A stretch of 23,347 nucleotides of DNA from Victivallales bacterium (GTDB lineage: Bacteria; Verrucomicrobiota; Lentisphaeria; Oligosphaerales; Lenti-02). The stretch lies in the NCBI GenBank assembly GCA_018648945.1, contig JABGQJ010000027.1, forward strand, positions 1 through 23,347, given 5' to 3'. The position numbers and the translations under genes were made by a program. The notes beneath the pieces are model-generated. The model was not told the origin of the DNA and did no database searches. It saw only the letters and a list, made by a program, of their open reading frames with translations. The first letter of the stretch is position 1; the number at the start of each line of letters is the position of its first letter. Below are positions 16,113 through 23,347 of this stretch, piece by piece.

Positions 16113-16128
16113 CCCGCCCTCGGGCGGG
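16113..16128 (+). other. GC-rich hairpin just after the importer operon
   Basis: CCCGCC (16113-16118) and GGCGGG (16123-16128) pair around a CTCG loop, 26 bases after the permease stop. There is no T run, so termination would be weak. The preceding ATTCAGGGCTCGCCC resembles the ATTCGGGGCTGGCCCC segment of the downstream repeats and may be a decayed copy. Confidence 0.4.
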
Positions 16129-16227
16129 GTATGGCGTTGGCGGGGGGTCGGGCGCTGGCTGCAGGCGCGGCGGGGCGTCCCATCGGACGAATCGGCCGGA
16201 CCGGTCGGATCGGACCAGTGGGGTATG

Positions 16228-16358
16228 GTGCGCGAGCAACGGCAGTCGCCTTGCGGAGTGCTACGCCACACCGCAGGACCCCCACGAGGGATTCGGGGCT
16301 GGCCCCGCGCGGGCTACTGCGCCGCCCAGCCTCCTGCCAACCGCAGACCTCCGCGTCG
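16228..16358. repeat. Structured intergenic repeat, copy 1 (131 bp)
   Basis: Opens with the 31-base block shared by all copies, beginning GTGCGCGAGCAACGGCAG. Stem 1 is at 16253-16274 (GCGG, A, GTGC / CCAC, A, CCGC), with one C-C mismatch at the closing pair. Stem 2 is CGGGGC-TG-GCCCCG at 16294-16307. This copy lacks the 28-base palindromic block found in copies 2 and 3. Confidence 0.85.
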
Positions 16359-16517
16359 GTGCGCGAGCAACGGCAGTCGCCTTGCGGAGCGGCACTCCGC
16401 ACCGCCAGGCCTCCACGAGGGGTCCGGGGAGACACGTCTCCCCGGCGGGGTTCGGGGCTGGCCCCGCGCGGACTTCTGCGCCACCCAGCCTCCTGCCAAC
16501 CGCAGACTCCCACCTCG
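16359..16517. repeat. Structured intergenic repeat, copy 2 (159 bp)
   Basis: Full-length copy. Stem 1 is at 16384-16405 (GCGG, A, GCGG / CCGC, A, CCGC; loop CACT). A 22-base near-perfect palindrome lies at 16424-16445 and the GGGGC/GCCCC hairpin at 16453-16466. The tail CAGCCTCCTGCCAACCGCAG is shared exactly with copy 1. Confidence 0.88.
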
Positions 16518-16625
16518 GTGCGCGAGCAACGGCAGTCGCCTTGCGGAGTGGTACTCCACACCGCCAGGCCTCCACGAGGGGTCCGGGGAGACGCGTCTCC
16601 CCGGCGGGGTTCGGGGCTGGCCCCG
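16518..16625. repeat. Structured intergenic repeat, copy 3 (truncated, 108 bp)
   Basis: The same block as copy 2 up to the GGGGC/GCCCC hairpin (16612-16625), where it meets the end of the convergent MATE gene. Stem 1 is at 16543-16564 (GCGG, A, GTGG / CCAC, A, CCGC; loop TACT). The palindrome at 16583-16604 is perfect over 22 bases. Compared with copy 2, the T-A pair of stem 1 is C-G there, a compensatory change. Confidence 0.88.
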
Positions 16626-16627
16626 AC

Positions 16628-17983
16628 TCAGACCTTCCTCGTCTTCCATGCGCCGCGGTAGAAAGCCCAACTGGTGGGCAATGCGCGCGTCAGCGAACTG
16701 ATGGCGATGGCGATGGCAATGCCGGTGAAGCCGAGGCCACACGGCACAGCGAGGAGGTACCCAGCCAGGGTCACCACGACCAGGTCCGAGACGCTCGCAT
16801 AGACAAAGGGCGACAGCGCGTCGCCCCCGCCCCGCAGTGCGCCGCCCAGGGCAAAGGCGAACGCCATGACCGGCTCCGTGAGGGCAACAATGACAAAGAA
16901 CGCTTGGCCAAGCCGAATCACCTCCTTGTCGTCGGTGAAGAACCCCATGATCTGGGCTGGGAAGAGCAGGAAGACGGCGGCGACCACGACCATCAGCGCC
17001 GCCGCGATGGCAGCGGAGATCCAGCCACTGTGTTCCGCCGCCTGTTGGTCCCCCTTGCCCAGATTCTGCCCCACCCTCGACATGGCGGCCGACATGAATG
17101 CCAGGCCAATGAAGCTGGAGACCATCCGCGTCTGCATGGCCACCGTATAGGTTGAGACAGCCCGCGTGGAATCCGGCAGCAGCGTGATGATCCGGATCGT
17201 CATCAGCCGGGAGAAGTTGCGGACGACGCCTTGCAGCGAGCGAGGGCCACCCAGTCGGAGAATCCGGCGAGCAAGGGCTAGATCCGCGCTCCACCACTCC
17301 CGCAAGCGGACCTGTATTGGGAAACGCCGACTGGTGAGTATCCAGACACTGGCAGCGAAGCCCAGCCCCCGCGCCAGGACCGTTCCCAGTGCAGCCCCTG
17401 CCACCCCCATCTCAGGAAACGGGCCAATCCCGTAGATGAGCAGGTAGTTGAAGCAGATGTTCAGCAGATTCACACTGACCAGCAGGCAGAGCGACACCTT
17501 CGTCCGCCCCACCCCGAGGAGAATCCCCGAAACCCCCATATTGGACATGTGGAACACCGCGCCACAGAAGAGAATGTGCAGATACCGTGTCCCTGGGCCA
17601 ACGACTTCCGGTTTGGCCCCGAGCAACAGCAGCATGGGACGGGCCAGAAGCAGCCCAGTGGGGGTGACGAGAAGAAGGGAGGCGAACAGCATCAGGCCCA
17701 TGCACTTTGCCGCCACCTGTCCCACCCGCCGCCGGTCCCCGGCACCATGCGCGTGGGCCACAAGCACCGATCCTCCCCCGCTGATCGCGATGGTCACGAC
17801 CATCAGGAGCATCATCACGTGCCGGGCCACCCCCACCGACGCAATCGCTTCGGGCCCCAGGCTCCCCACCATTTTCAGGTCGACGATTCCCACCGCCACG
17901 TTCAGCAGGTTCGTGAGGATCATCGGCCAGACCAAGGCCCAGACCAGAACGGTTTCCCGGCGGATCTCTTCGCGTAGTTGCAC
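16628..17983 (-). CDS. MATE family efflux transporter
   Basis: 451 residues with about twelve hydrophobic segments, the normal MATE size (NorM/DinF-like). Such proteins export cationic drugs or metabolites across the inner membrane in exchange for H+ or Na+. Family patterns: ALVWPMILTNLLNVAVGIVDLKMVG near the N-terminus (quoted across residues 16-40), GVSGILLGVGRTK, MGVAGAALGTVLARG at the end of the first half, and SAAMSRVGQNLGKGD with FALGGALRGGGD in the second half. The start is GTG at 17983: AGGAG at 17989-17993 sits five bases upstream. The gene follows the sulfatase on the same strand after 100 bp, containing a hairpin, so it may be only partly cotranscribed. Its 3' end abuts the third intergenic repeat. 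Substrate unknown; a link to glycan use is not shown. Confidence 0.92.
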   Translation of the reverse strand: MQLREEIRRETVLVWALVWPMILTNLLNVAVGIVDLKMVGSLGPEAIASVGVARHVMMLLMVVTIAISGGGSVLVAHAHGAGDRRRVGQVAAKCMGLMLFASLLLVTPTGLLLARPMLLLLGAKPEVVGPGTRYLHILFCGAVFHMSNMGVSGILLGVGRTKVSLCLLVSVNLLNICFNYLLIYGIGPFPEMGVAGAALGTVLARGLGFAASVWILTSRRFPIQVRLREWWSADLALARRILRLGGPRSLQGVVRNFSRLMTIRIITLLPDSTRAVSTYTVAMQTRMVSSFIGLAFMSAAMSRVGQNLGKGDQQAAEHSGWISAAIAAALMVVVAAVFLLFPAQIMGFFTDDKEVIRLGQAFFVIVALTEPVMAFAFALGGALRGGGDALSPFVYASVSDLVVVTLAGYLLAVPCGLGFTGIAIAIAISSLTRALPTSWAFYRGAWKTRKV

Positions 17984-17988
17984 AGTTT

Positions 17989-17993
17989 CTCCT
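17989..17993 (-). promoter_or_regulatory. Ribosome binding site deciding the MATE GTG start
   Basis: AGGAG on the minus strand, five bases before GTG at 17983; no nearby ATG has a comparable site. Confidence 0.75.
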
Positions 17994-18025
17994 GAGAGTT
18001 GGCCGGACTCTACAGGTCAGGTCGC

Positions 18026-18052
18026 GATGCGGCAACCCGCGTGCCGCGCATC
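18026..18052 (-). other. Hairpin between sulfatase and MATE genes
   Basis: On the minus strand GATG-CG-CGGCA pairs with TGCCG-CATC, with the CG bulged and a loop CGCGGGT. It lies about 32 bases after the sulfatase stop and 43 before the MATE start. It lacks a T run; it could attenuate transcription or stabilise the upstream mRNA. Confidence 0.35.
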
Positions 18053-18083
18053 GTCCCATGCCGTCCATGCCCCGCCACAGCCG

Positions 18084-19970
18084 CTACTTCCCCTTGTCGA
18101 GCTTGGCGAAGTCCCACTCCTTGACCAGTTTCCCCTGTTCGTCGAGGAGCCGGATCCAGGCGAAATCAAGCGTCCCCTTGCCGGTGGACGGGTCAAGCCG
18201 GAAGCTCTTCAGCTTGCCCTTCTCTTTGCCAGCGAAGGCGACCTCGTACTCGTGCCACTCGCCGTCGTGCTGGGGTTGCCATGGGATTAGGCGGCTGCGG
18301 TGGAAGTGCCCCTCACCACGGACATCAGTCCCCCAGTACAGCGCGGCGCCGCCTTTGCTGTCGGACTTCATGCGCAGGCGACAGACCAGCTTGCCAGCCA
18401 CGGGCGGAACCTGATCGGTGTGGAAGTAGGGATCGCCGCCGGTGCTCTTGACCGTCAGCACGCCATCGGCCAGGGACAGCTCGGCCTGTTTGCTCGCATT
18501 CCAGCCCGCAAGGGCCGGACGATAGGCGGGGTTGAGCTTGGGGCAGAGCGCCTTGGTGTCCACAAGATGCTGGGTGATGAGCGCATCCAGTTCGCGGACC
18601 AGCTCCGGTTGCTGCTTGGCTAGGTTGTTCTGCTCGCCGATGTCCTTGGCCAGGTCGTAGAGCAGATAGCGGTGGGAACCGTCGGGGTTGTCGTGCCAGA
18701 TGCGAATGAGCTTCCAGTCGCCGCGATGGACGTAGGTGGACGGCCCGACCGATTCCGGAATCTTGGGCGAGTGCGGGAAGTGGCAGAAGATGGGGCCGCG
18801 ATCGAAGGGCTTCCCACGGAAGGCAGGGACCATGCTGACCCCGTCGAGAATGGTGCCAGGCTTGGCCTTGAGCCCCAGCATCTCCATGATCGTGGGATAC
18901 CAGTCCACGCTCGACAGGAGCTGGTCCGAGACACTGCCAGCCTTGGTGACGCCGGGCCAGATGACCATGCAGGGCTCCCGCGTACCGCCCTCGTAGATAT
19001 TGGCCTTGCCGCCGCGCAGGGGGTGGTTGTTGGTGGGCGTGGTGTCGTCCACCTTGTTGTACATGTTGCCACCGTTGTCGGAGAAGAAGACGACGATGGT
19101 GTCGTCGCCCAGCTTCAGCTCATCCAAGGTGGCCATGACGCGCCCGATGTTCTGATCCATCACCTCAATCATGGCCCCCATGGTGGGGCAGTGCTGGGGA
19201 TTCTTGGGATCGGCCTTCTTGCGGTACTTCTCGATCAGCTTCTCCTTGCCCTGGAATGGCGCGTGTACATCGTAGTACCAGAGATTGAGCAGGAAGGGCT
19301 TTTCTTTGCTCTGCCGGATGAACTCAAGGGCCTTGTCCGTCACCACGTCGCAGATGTGGCTGCCCTTGGGGACCTTGGGCAGCGTGGCGCAGGGCCAGGG
19401 GCTGAAGAAGCCGCCTGGCGGGCCAGGGTGCTCGCGGCCACCGACCACCACCTCAAAGCCCTGATTGTCGGGCAAGTATGGATCGCGGCCCAGATGCCAC
19501 TTGCCCATGAAGGCCGTGCGGTAGCCCACTTCCTGCATGATCTCGGCGTAGGTGACATACTCTTCGTTGGGCAGACGCGTGCGCGTCTGGGGCATGACCA
19601 CCCGGACGCCAGGCGCTGCCTTCTCGGGAACGATGGGATCAAGCACCTCCTGCTTCAGGTGCCCGGCAGGAGTGGTGAACCGAACCCGGCCGGGGTACTG
19701 GCCAGTCAGAATGCTGGCGCGCGTGGGGGAGCACAGGGGATTGGCCGCGTAGGCCTGGGTGAAGCGCATGCCGCGGCCGGCCAGGGCGTCGATGTTCGGC
19801 GTCTCGTAGAAGGTGCTGCCATACACGCCCGTGTCCATCCAGCCCAGGTCGTCGGCCAGGATGAAAACGAGATTGGGGCGACGCTTGGGCGCGGCGTTGG
19901 CGAAGGGCGCGAGGGCACAGGCGGCGGCACCGGCTCCGAGACCGGCAAGAAAGCTGCGACGGGTGGTCAT
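18084..19970 (-). CDS. Tat-exported type I sulfatase with C-terminal jelly-roll-like domain
   Basis: 628 residues. It hydrolyses sulfate esters, probably on a glycan, outside the cytoplasm. The N-terminus TTRRSFLAG followed by a hydrophobic Ala-rich stretch is a twin-arginine signal. The sulfatase core has the metal-binding Asp40/Asp41 (VFILADDLGW) and the formylglycine motif LCSPTR (Cys80, Arg84). Further active-site residues are GKWHLG (Lys157, His159), HAPF (His236), SDNGG (Asp298, Asn299) and Lys322 in GGKANIYEGGTREP, so it should be active if Cys80 is matured. No maturase gene is in the window. The catalytic domains end near 475. Residues about 496-615 form an extra beta-rich module (LVCRLRMKSDSKGGAALYWG, EWHEYEVAF), sugar-binding-like. 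The start lies eight bases after the stop of the upstream glycosidase gene, with AGGTG before the ATG, implying one operon. The sulfated substrate is not known. Confidence 0.95.
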   Translation of the reverse strand: MTTRRSFLAGLGAGAAACALAPFANAAPKRRPNLVFILADDLGWMDTGVYGSTFYETPNIDALAGRGMRFTQAYAANPLCSPTRASILTGQYPGRVRFTTPAGHLKQEVLDPIVPEKAAPGVRVVMPQTRTRLPNEEYVTYAEIMQEVGYRTAFMGKWHLGRDPYLPDNQGFEVVVGGREHPGPPGGFFSPWPCATLPKVPKGSHICDVVTDKALEFIRQSKEKPFLLNLWYYDVHAPFQGKEKLIEKYRKKADPKNPQHCPTMGAMIEVMDQNIGRVMATLDELKLGDDTIVVFFSDNGGNMYNKVDDTTPTNNHPLRGGKANIYEGGTREPCMVIWPGVTKAGSVSDQLLSSVDWYPTIMEMLGLKAKPGTILDGVSMVPAFRGKPFDRGPIFCHFPHSPKIPESVGPSTYVHRGDWKLIRIWHDNPDGSHRYLLYDLAKDIGEQNNLAKQQPELVRELDALITQHLVDTKALCPKLNPAYRPALAGWNASKQAELSLADGVLTVKSTGGDPYFHTDQVPPVAGKLVCRLRMKSDSKGGAALYWGTDVRGEGHFHRSRLIPWQPQHDGEWHEYEVAFAGKEKGKLKSFRLDPSTGKGTLDFAWIRLLDEQGKLVKEWDFAKLDKGK

Positions 19971-19978
19971 GAATACAC

Positions 19979-22963
19979 CTACTTGGCTTTGTGGAAGTTG
20001 TGTCTGGAGGCGACGCGGCGGGCGACCTTCTGCCAGTCCCTGCCCTTGCCAGCGAAACCGTATACGGTGGCCGGAGCGGGCGGCACGAAAGTCTCGCCCG
20101 GCGCCACCTCGACTTCGTACTCGATCTTGGCGTCGGGATGCTGGCCGCCCTGCTTGTTGAGCCAGAAGCGAATGTTGGCTTGGCTGGAGACCGGAGCAGT
20201 GGCTCCAAAGAAAGCGTCGGCTTCCTCATCGAACCACGCATTCTGGGGATCTGCCTTCCAGAGACGTGGCACGGCATCGGCAGGCACATCGCCCTCGGCA
20301 TCGCCGCCGATGGCACCATGGAAACGGAAGAAGAGGGCGCGGATGTTCAGGGGTTTCTCGCCGAGGTTCTTCACACTGAGGATCCGGGCTGCGAACCAGT
20401 CTTCTCCCTCCGGGAATACCAGTTGGTGGGTAAGCCTGAAGCCTTGTGCGGCGTCCCCCTCGGCGGGGCGGAACTCGCCGGTGAGGATCAGCACGTGTGC
20501 CGATCCCCGATCACGGCGCTTAACGGAGATCGTGTGGTTCGTCTCGTTCCAGCGATTGGCCCCGGCGTACTGCTGCACCATCGCGTTGTAGTGCCCCAGC
20601 GGCACGTCGTCGTACGACATGCTTCTGACGAGAGGGCCAGCCCTCTCCAGACCGCTGATCTTCCACTTCCCGGACCACGTGTACCACCCGATGCCGTTCG
20701 TTCGGACCATTGGCGAGCTCAGGACATCGACAGATGGGGCGGGCTTCTCCAAGCGGGACCTCGCCCCGATGAAGTGAGCTCCGCCAGCCTCGATCGCTGG
20801 AATCCCGACCACTGCAGGGCGCTTCCTGTTCGGCAAGACGACAGGTCCCGCACGCAAGGCCTTGCCGCTCCGGTTCCAGAGTACCCACTCCGTGCCTTCT
20901 GGCCCGGCGGGCGGCTTTGCCACTTGCGCGGCAGTGGGCGCGGCAATGCCGGTCTGGCCGGTGCGGCGGATGTTGGGGGCATCGTGCAGGTTGATCTTGG
21001 AGAGCACCCGGACCATGCCGGGATAGGGGACGCCCTCCTCGTTGGTGATGCCGTAGTTGGAGTTCTCGGGGAAGGCGGTGGAGATTCCGAGCGCAGGCTG
21101 ATCCACCCACATGAAGTAGTCGTAGCCGATCATGAAGGGGATGCTGAGAATGGTGCGCGCATAGATGTCCGTGGCCTGGGTGCGCTCGGTCTGGGTGCGG
21201 AAGCGCTGCCCCGCGCCCTTGGTGCAGGGAATCCCGGAGTCCAGGGCCGGGAAGGACCACTCCGTGACCATCATGGGCCGCTTGCCGCCCAGTTCGTAGA
21301 ACTCGGCGAATCGCTCCCCCAGCGGCGGAGCCTGCGCGGGGCGACCTTCGGCTACCGCCACGTTGCGGTCCAAGTCCACGGAGCCGTAGAAGTTGAAGGT
21401 GAGGACATCGCTGTACTTGCCCGCTGTCTTCCAGACCACCGGATCAAGATGCCCGCCCGCAAAACGGCAACCGAGAATCATGTGGTCCGGGTCCACCTCG
21501 CGGATGACCTTGCCCAGCGTGCCGAAGTAGCGCTCGGCGCACTCGGTCAGGAAGGCGTGTTTGGCGGCACGCGCTTCGTCGGTCGGCGTGGGCAAACCCT
21601 CCAGGTCGAGAACGGCATCAAAGGAGGCCAGCTTGCTCTGGAAGGCCCGGTTGCAGGCTGCCAGATCGCCCTTGAAGTGACGCTTGAGCACATCCCGCAG
21701 GCCCAACTTGGCGGTATGCTTCGCGTTCTTCCCCATGGTGGCATTGAAGAGCCCCGTGTCGGTGGCCCCGCGACCCCACCAGGCCAGCTCATTGTCCAGG
21801 AAGTAGCCGAACAGCCAGGGGTCCCCCACATGCGGTGTGGCCAGCGCCCGTACCCGGTAGCGGCAGAAGGTCTCGAATTCGGGGTGGAAGACATTGGGGA
21901 AGGCGGAGCAGGGACGGCGCTCGTTCGGGGTGATGTCGAACTCGTCGCCGAGGATGGCCATGTGATTGCCCACGTTGAGCGCCATGGTATGCCCCAGCCC
22001 CCGGTGCATGAGAGATGAGTCGTAGCTCGAGGTCAGCAGATTGAATCCCCAGCTGGTGAGGCGACCGATGGTTTGGTCGGCCCATTCGCCGCGGTTGGCG
22101 AACTTGGCGTCGTTCTTCCGGCCGTGGGGGGCATAGCCGAGCGTCTCGCAATGGGAACCGCTGTAGCGCACATGGTCAATGCCCAGGGGGACGAAGCCCC
22201 GGCCCAGCGGATCGAAGGCCCACCACTTCCCGTCGCGCTGCTCCACTCGGAAGAAGCCGGTGCCCTTGCCCTTCAGATCGGGAACAGAGCTCTTGACGGC
22301 ATAGGCGGGGAACTCCTTCCTCGCGGTCGCGCCCTGGGGAACTGGATTGCGCCAAACGCCTTGGAGATCCCGGTACTCGGCGTTGAAGCCGCCAGCGCGC
22401 AGAGCCGGGCGACCGGTGGTCACGGCTGCCGCGCTAAAGGCAAACCGGCGGCGGTAGAGGAGTGTGCCATCGAGCTTCTTGGCCGTGCCTTCGATGCCAG
22501 TCGGATCGAGCTTGAGGCGCAGACGGACCGGCACATCCGGTTCCCAGACGCCGGGCTCTTCGAAGAGAACGACTTTCAGGCTGTTCTGCGAGAGCCACGT
22601 GCCATCCAGCATCTCGCACAGCTCGAAATAGCGCTTCCCGCCAGCCTTCTCAGGAGCGGCCACCAGGGCCAGATGCCAGAAGTTGCGGGTGTCGGCCGCC
22701 AAGGCGACGCCAGCCACCGACCAACCTTCCGGATTGGCGGTGTTGGCACTGACCGTGGCGCTGATCTCGGCCTGCGTGCAAACGGGAATCTGCTCGCAGA
22801 CGTTCAGGGAGTTGGCGTTCCCGGTGATGCGCCAGACGCCATCCGGAGACGACGCCCATTGCAGCGGATCCCGATACCAGACCTTGGGATCGGTGGGCAA
22901 AGGTGCGGCCAGGCACTGGGCCGTGAACAGCAAGGCGAGAGTGGGTAGGGCAAGGCGCAGCAT
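19979..22963 (-). CDS. Secreted clan GH-A glycoside hydrolase, agarase/beta-galactosidase-like
   Basis: 994 residues; ATG at 22963 with GGAG seven bases upstream. Signal peptide MLRLALPTLALLFTAQCLAA. Residues about 28-205 are a beta-rich carbohydrate-binding-like domain. The catalytic TIM barrel spans about 235-660, opening with FFRVEQRDGKWWAFDPLGRG and FVPLGIDHVRYSG (237-269), a pattern seen in GH50-type agarases and relatives. Probable acid/base is Glu392 in GYFLDNELAWWG; probable nucleophile is Glu568 in MMVTEWSFPA. Both are inferred from clan GH-A geometry. From about 680 a C-terminal beta domain follows (LTHQLVFPEGEDWFAARILS). Family placement (GH50, GH42 or an unnamed neighbour) is uncertain. 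With the sulfatase 8 bp downstream it suggests attack on a sulfated galactan or similar polymer. The segment HFKGDLAACNRAFQSKLASF (429-448) resembles motifs in the permease insertion. Confidence 0.88.
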   Translation of the reverse strand: MLRLALPTLALLFTAQCLAAPLPTDPKVWYRDPLQWASSPDGVWRITGNANSLNVCEQIPVCTQAEISATVSANTANPEGWSVAGVALAADTRNFWHLALVAAPEKAGGKRYFELCEMLDGTWLSQNSLKVVLFEEPGVWEPDVPVRLRLKLDPTGIEGTAKKLDGTLLYRRRFAFSAAAVTTGRPALRAGGFNAEYRDLQGVWRNPVPQGATARKEFPAYAVKSSVPDLKGKGTGFFRVEQRDGKWWAFDPLGRGFVPLGIDHVRYSGSHCETLGYAPHGRKNDAKFANRGEWADQTIGRLTSWGFNLLTSSYDSSLMHRGLGHTMALNVGNHMAILGDEFDITPNERRPCSAFPNVFHPEFETFCRYRVRALATPHVGDPWLFGYFLDNELAWWGRGATDTGLFNATMGKNAKHTAKLGLRDVLKRHFKGDLAACNRAFQSKLASFDAVLDLEGLPTPTDEARAAKHAFLTECAERYFGTLGKVIREVDPDHMILGCRFAGGHLDPVVWKTAGKYSDVLTFNFYGSVDLDRNVAVAEGRPAQAPPLGERFAEFYELGGKRPMMVTEWSFPALDSGIPCTKGAGQRFRTQTERTQATDIYARTILSIPFMIGYDYFMWVDQPALGISTAFPENSNYGITNEEGVPYPGMVRVLSKINLHDAPNIRRTGQTGIAAPTAAQVAKPPAGPEGTEWVLWNRSGKALRAGPVVLPNRKRPAVVGIPAIEAGGAHFIGARSRLEKPAPSVDVLSSPMVRTNGIGWYTWSGKWKISGLERAGPLVRSMSYDDVPLGHYNAMVQQYAGANRWNETNHTISVKRRDRGSAHVLILTGEFRPAEGDAAQGFRLTHQLVFPEGEDWFAARILSVKNLGEKPLNIRALFFRFHGAIGGDAEGDVPADAVPRLWKADPQNAWFDEEADAFFGATAPVSSQANIRFWLNKQGGQHPDAKIEYEVEVAPGETFVPPAPATVYGFAGKGRDWQKVARRVASRHNFHKAK

Positions 22964-23106
22964 GGCGAGTCTCCGTGGGTCAGTCTGCGGATGGCTCGAT
23001 GGTCGCCCGCTTCATCAACGGTACTCGCTCCCGCCCGCTTCGCCAGTCTGGCCTTCCCCAACAGGACGATCCTGCGGAGGCAGTATCCCCGCGATGCAGA
23101 TCAGCA
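22964..23106. other. 143-bp gap upstream of the glycosidase gene
   Basis: Separates the orphan membrane protein fragment from the glycosidase gene. The one notable site is the short palindrome GCCAGTCTGGC (23042-23052), a possible small operator. No convincing promoter hexamers or T-tailed hairpin were found, so cotranscription with the upstream gene is possible. Confidence 0.35.
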
Positions 23107-23347
23107 CTACCTGCGGGTCGGAAAGTACTCCGCATGCTTCGCCATGTTCTCCGGAGTAATGAGAACGAAACGCGTATTGAATGCCTCGTCCAGCCCCTTG
23201 GCCGGGGGCCTCTCGAAGTCCGCGTCCGGAATCTGGCGCTTGCCCGTGACCACCGCGCAGATGGCGCCGCTCTCGATTCGGCTCCCGAACTTGCTGATGC
23301 CACCCTCGGCAATCGCGACACTGACCCCCTTCTCATCCCAGCAAGTG
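23107..23347 (-). CDS. C-terminal fragment of a paralogue of the 9300-10139 membrane-anchored protein
   Basis: 79 residues plus the stop codon at 23107-23109; the gene continues beyond the right edge. Aligned by eye without gaps to residues 202-279 of the 9300-10139 product, 52 of 78 positions are identical. Shared blocks are VAIAEGGI, SGAICA, GKRQIPD, TRFVLIT and AEYFP. The N-terminal anchor and the first part of the domain are outside the window. It lies 143 bp upstream of the glycosidase-sulfatase genes on the same strand and may be first in their transcript. Function unknown. The conservation of the extreme C-terminus shows that this end matters in the family. Confidence 0.88.
   Translation of the reverse strand, partial: TCWDEKGVSVAIAEGGISKFGSRIESGAICAVVTGKRQIPDADFERPPAKGLDEAFNTRFVLITPENMAKHAEYFPTRR

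Noticed and set aside
16183..16220. Iterated TCGGAC-like bases as a regulatory array
   Set aside because: Only short imperfect TCGGA/CCGGAC reiterations, best read as low-complexity sequence; no promoter is associated.
14533..16239. Minus-strand open frame of 568 codons opposite the second permease
   Set aside because: Same kind of acidic Gly-rich shadow. The sense strand has permease motifs and a good ribosome binding site.
16228..16625. CRISPR array
   Set aside because: Units are 131-159 bp, and the segments between the shared opening blocks are themselves conserved rather than unique spacers. No cas gene is present.
16225..16701. Possible repetitive proteins encoded by the intergenic repeats (both strands open)
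   Set aside because: The 131-base spacing shifts the frame between copies 1 and 2. The compensatory change is in a nucleic-acid stem, and there is no ribosome binding site.
19991..22018. Plus-strand open frame of 675 codons opposite the glycosidase
   Set aside because: Antisense shadow. The minus-strand frame has a signal peptide and catalytic motifs.

Overview
The window is GC-rich, densely coding bacterial DNA with 11 protein genes supported by the sequence, two of them cut by the window edges. No rRNA, tRNA, CRISPR array or transposase was seen. The gene content is a Tat-exported sulfatase, a large clan GH-A glycosidase, a secreted multi-domain jelly-roll protein, a 'LFVDRFL' beta-propeller protein, and ABC sugar importers with the binding protein fused to a permease. 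This points to a polysaccharide-degrading member of the PVC group (Lentisphaerota, Kiritimatiellota or Verrucomicrobiota), with Planctomycetota or Hydrogenedentota less likely. That placement is inference from gene content only.

Layout. Positions 1-8722 form a minus-strand block, read right to left: gcvH, an HI0933/BaiN-like flavoprotein starting directly at the gcvH stop, a secreted protein of about 1950 residues, and a partial beta-propeller protein running off the left edge. Positions 8723-9299 are a divergent regulatory gap with a promoter-like site enclosed by an 8-bp inverted repeat. Positions 9300-10139 (+) encode a membrane-anchored protein of unknown function, closed by a near-perfect intrinsic terminator. 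araD follows at 10245-10946, then a 279-bp leader with a large hairpin, a 3 x 7-bp tandem repeat and a promoter-like site. Next come two ABC permease genes (11226-16086): a solute-binding protein/MalF fusion and a MalG-type permease with a periplasmic insertion of about 430 residues. Positions 16087-16627 hold three copies of a structured repeat between convergent genes. Positions 16628-22963 (minus) hold a GH-A glycosidase and a sulfatase 8 bp apart, followed by a MATE exporter. At the right edge (23107-23347, minus) is the C-terminus of a paralogue of the 9300 protein.

How it may work together (inference). The exported glycosidase and sulfatase would depolymerise and desulfate a sulfated glycan. 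The unusual importer would capture sugars at the membrane, and AraD would feed a pentose phosphate into central metabolism. No ABC ATPase is present, so one must be supplied from elsewhere. The two related membrane-anchored proteins each sit beside a carbohydrate cluster.

Most worth following: the MalG insertion with recurring F-x-x-F-L...L-N-x-A-W segments, which also resemble a segment of the GH-A enzyme; the paralogous orphan membrane proteins; and the intergenic repeat, whose copies show a compensatory base-pair change.
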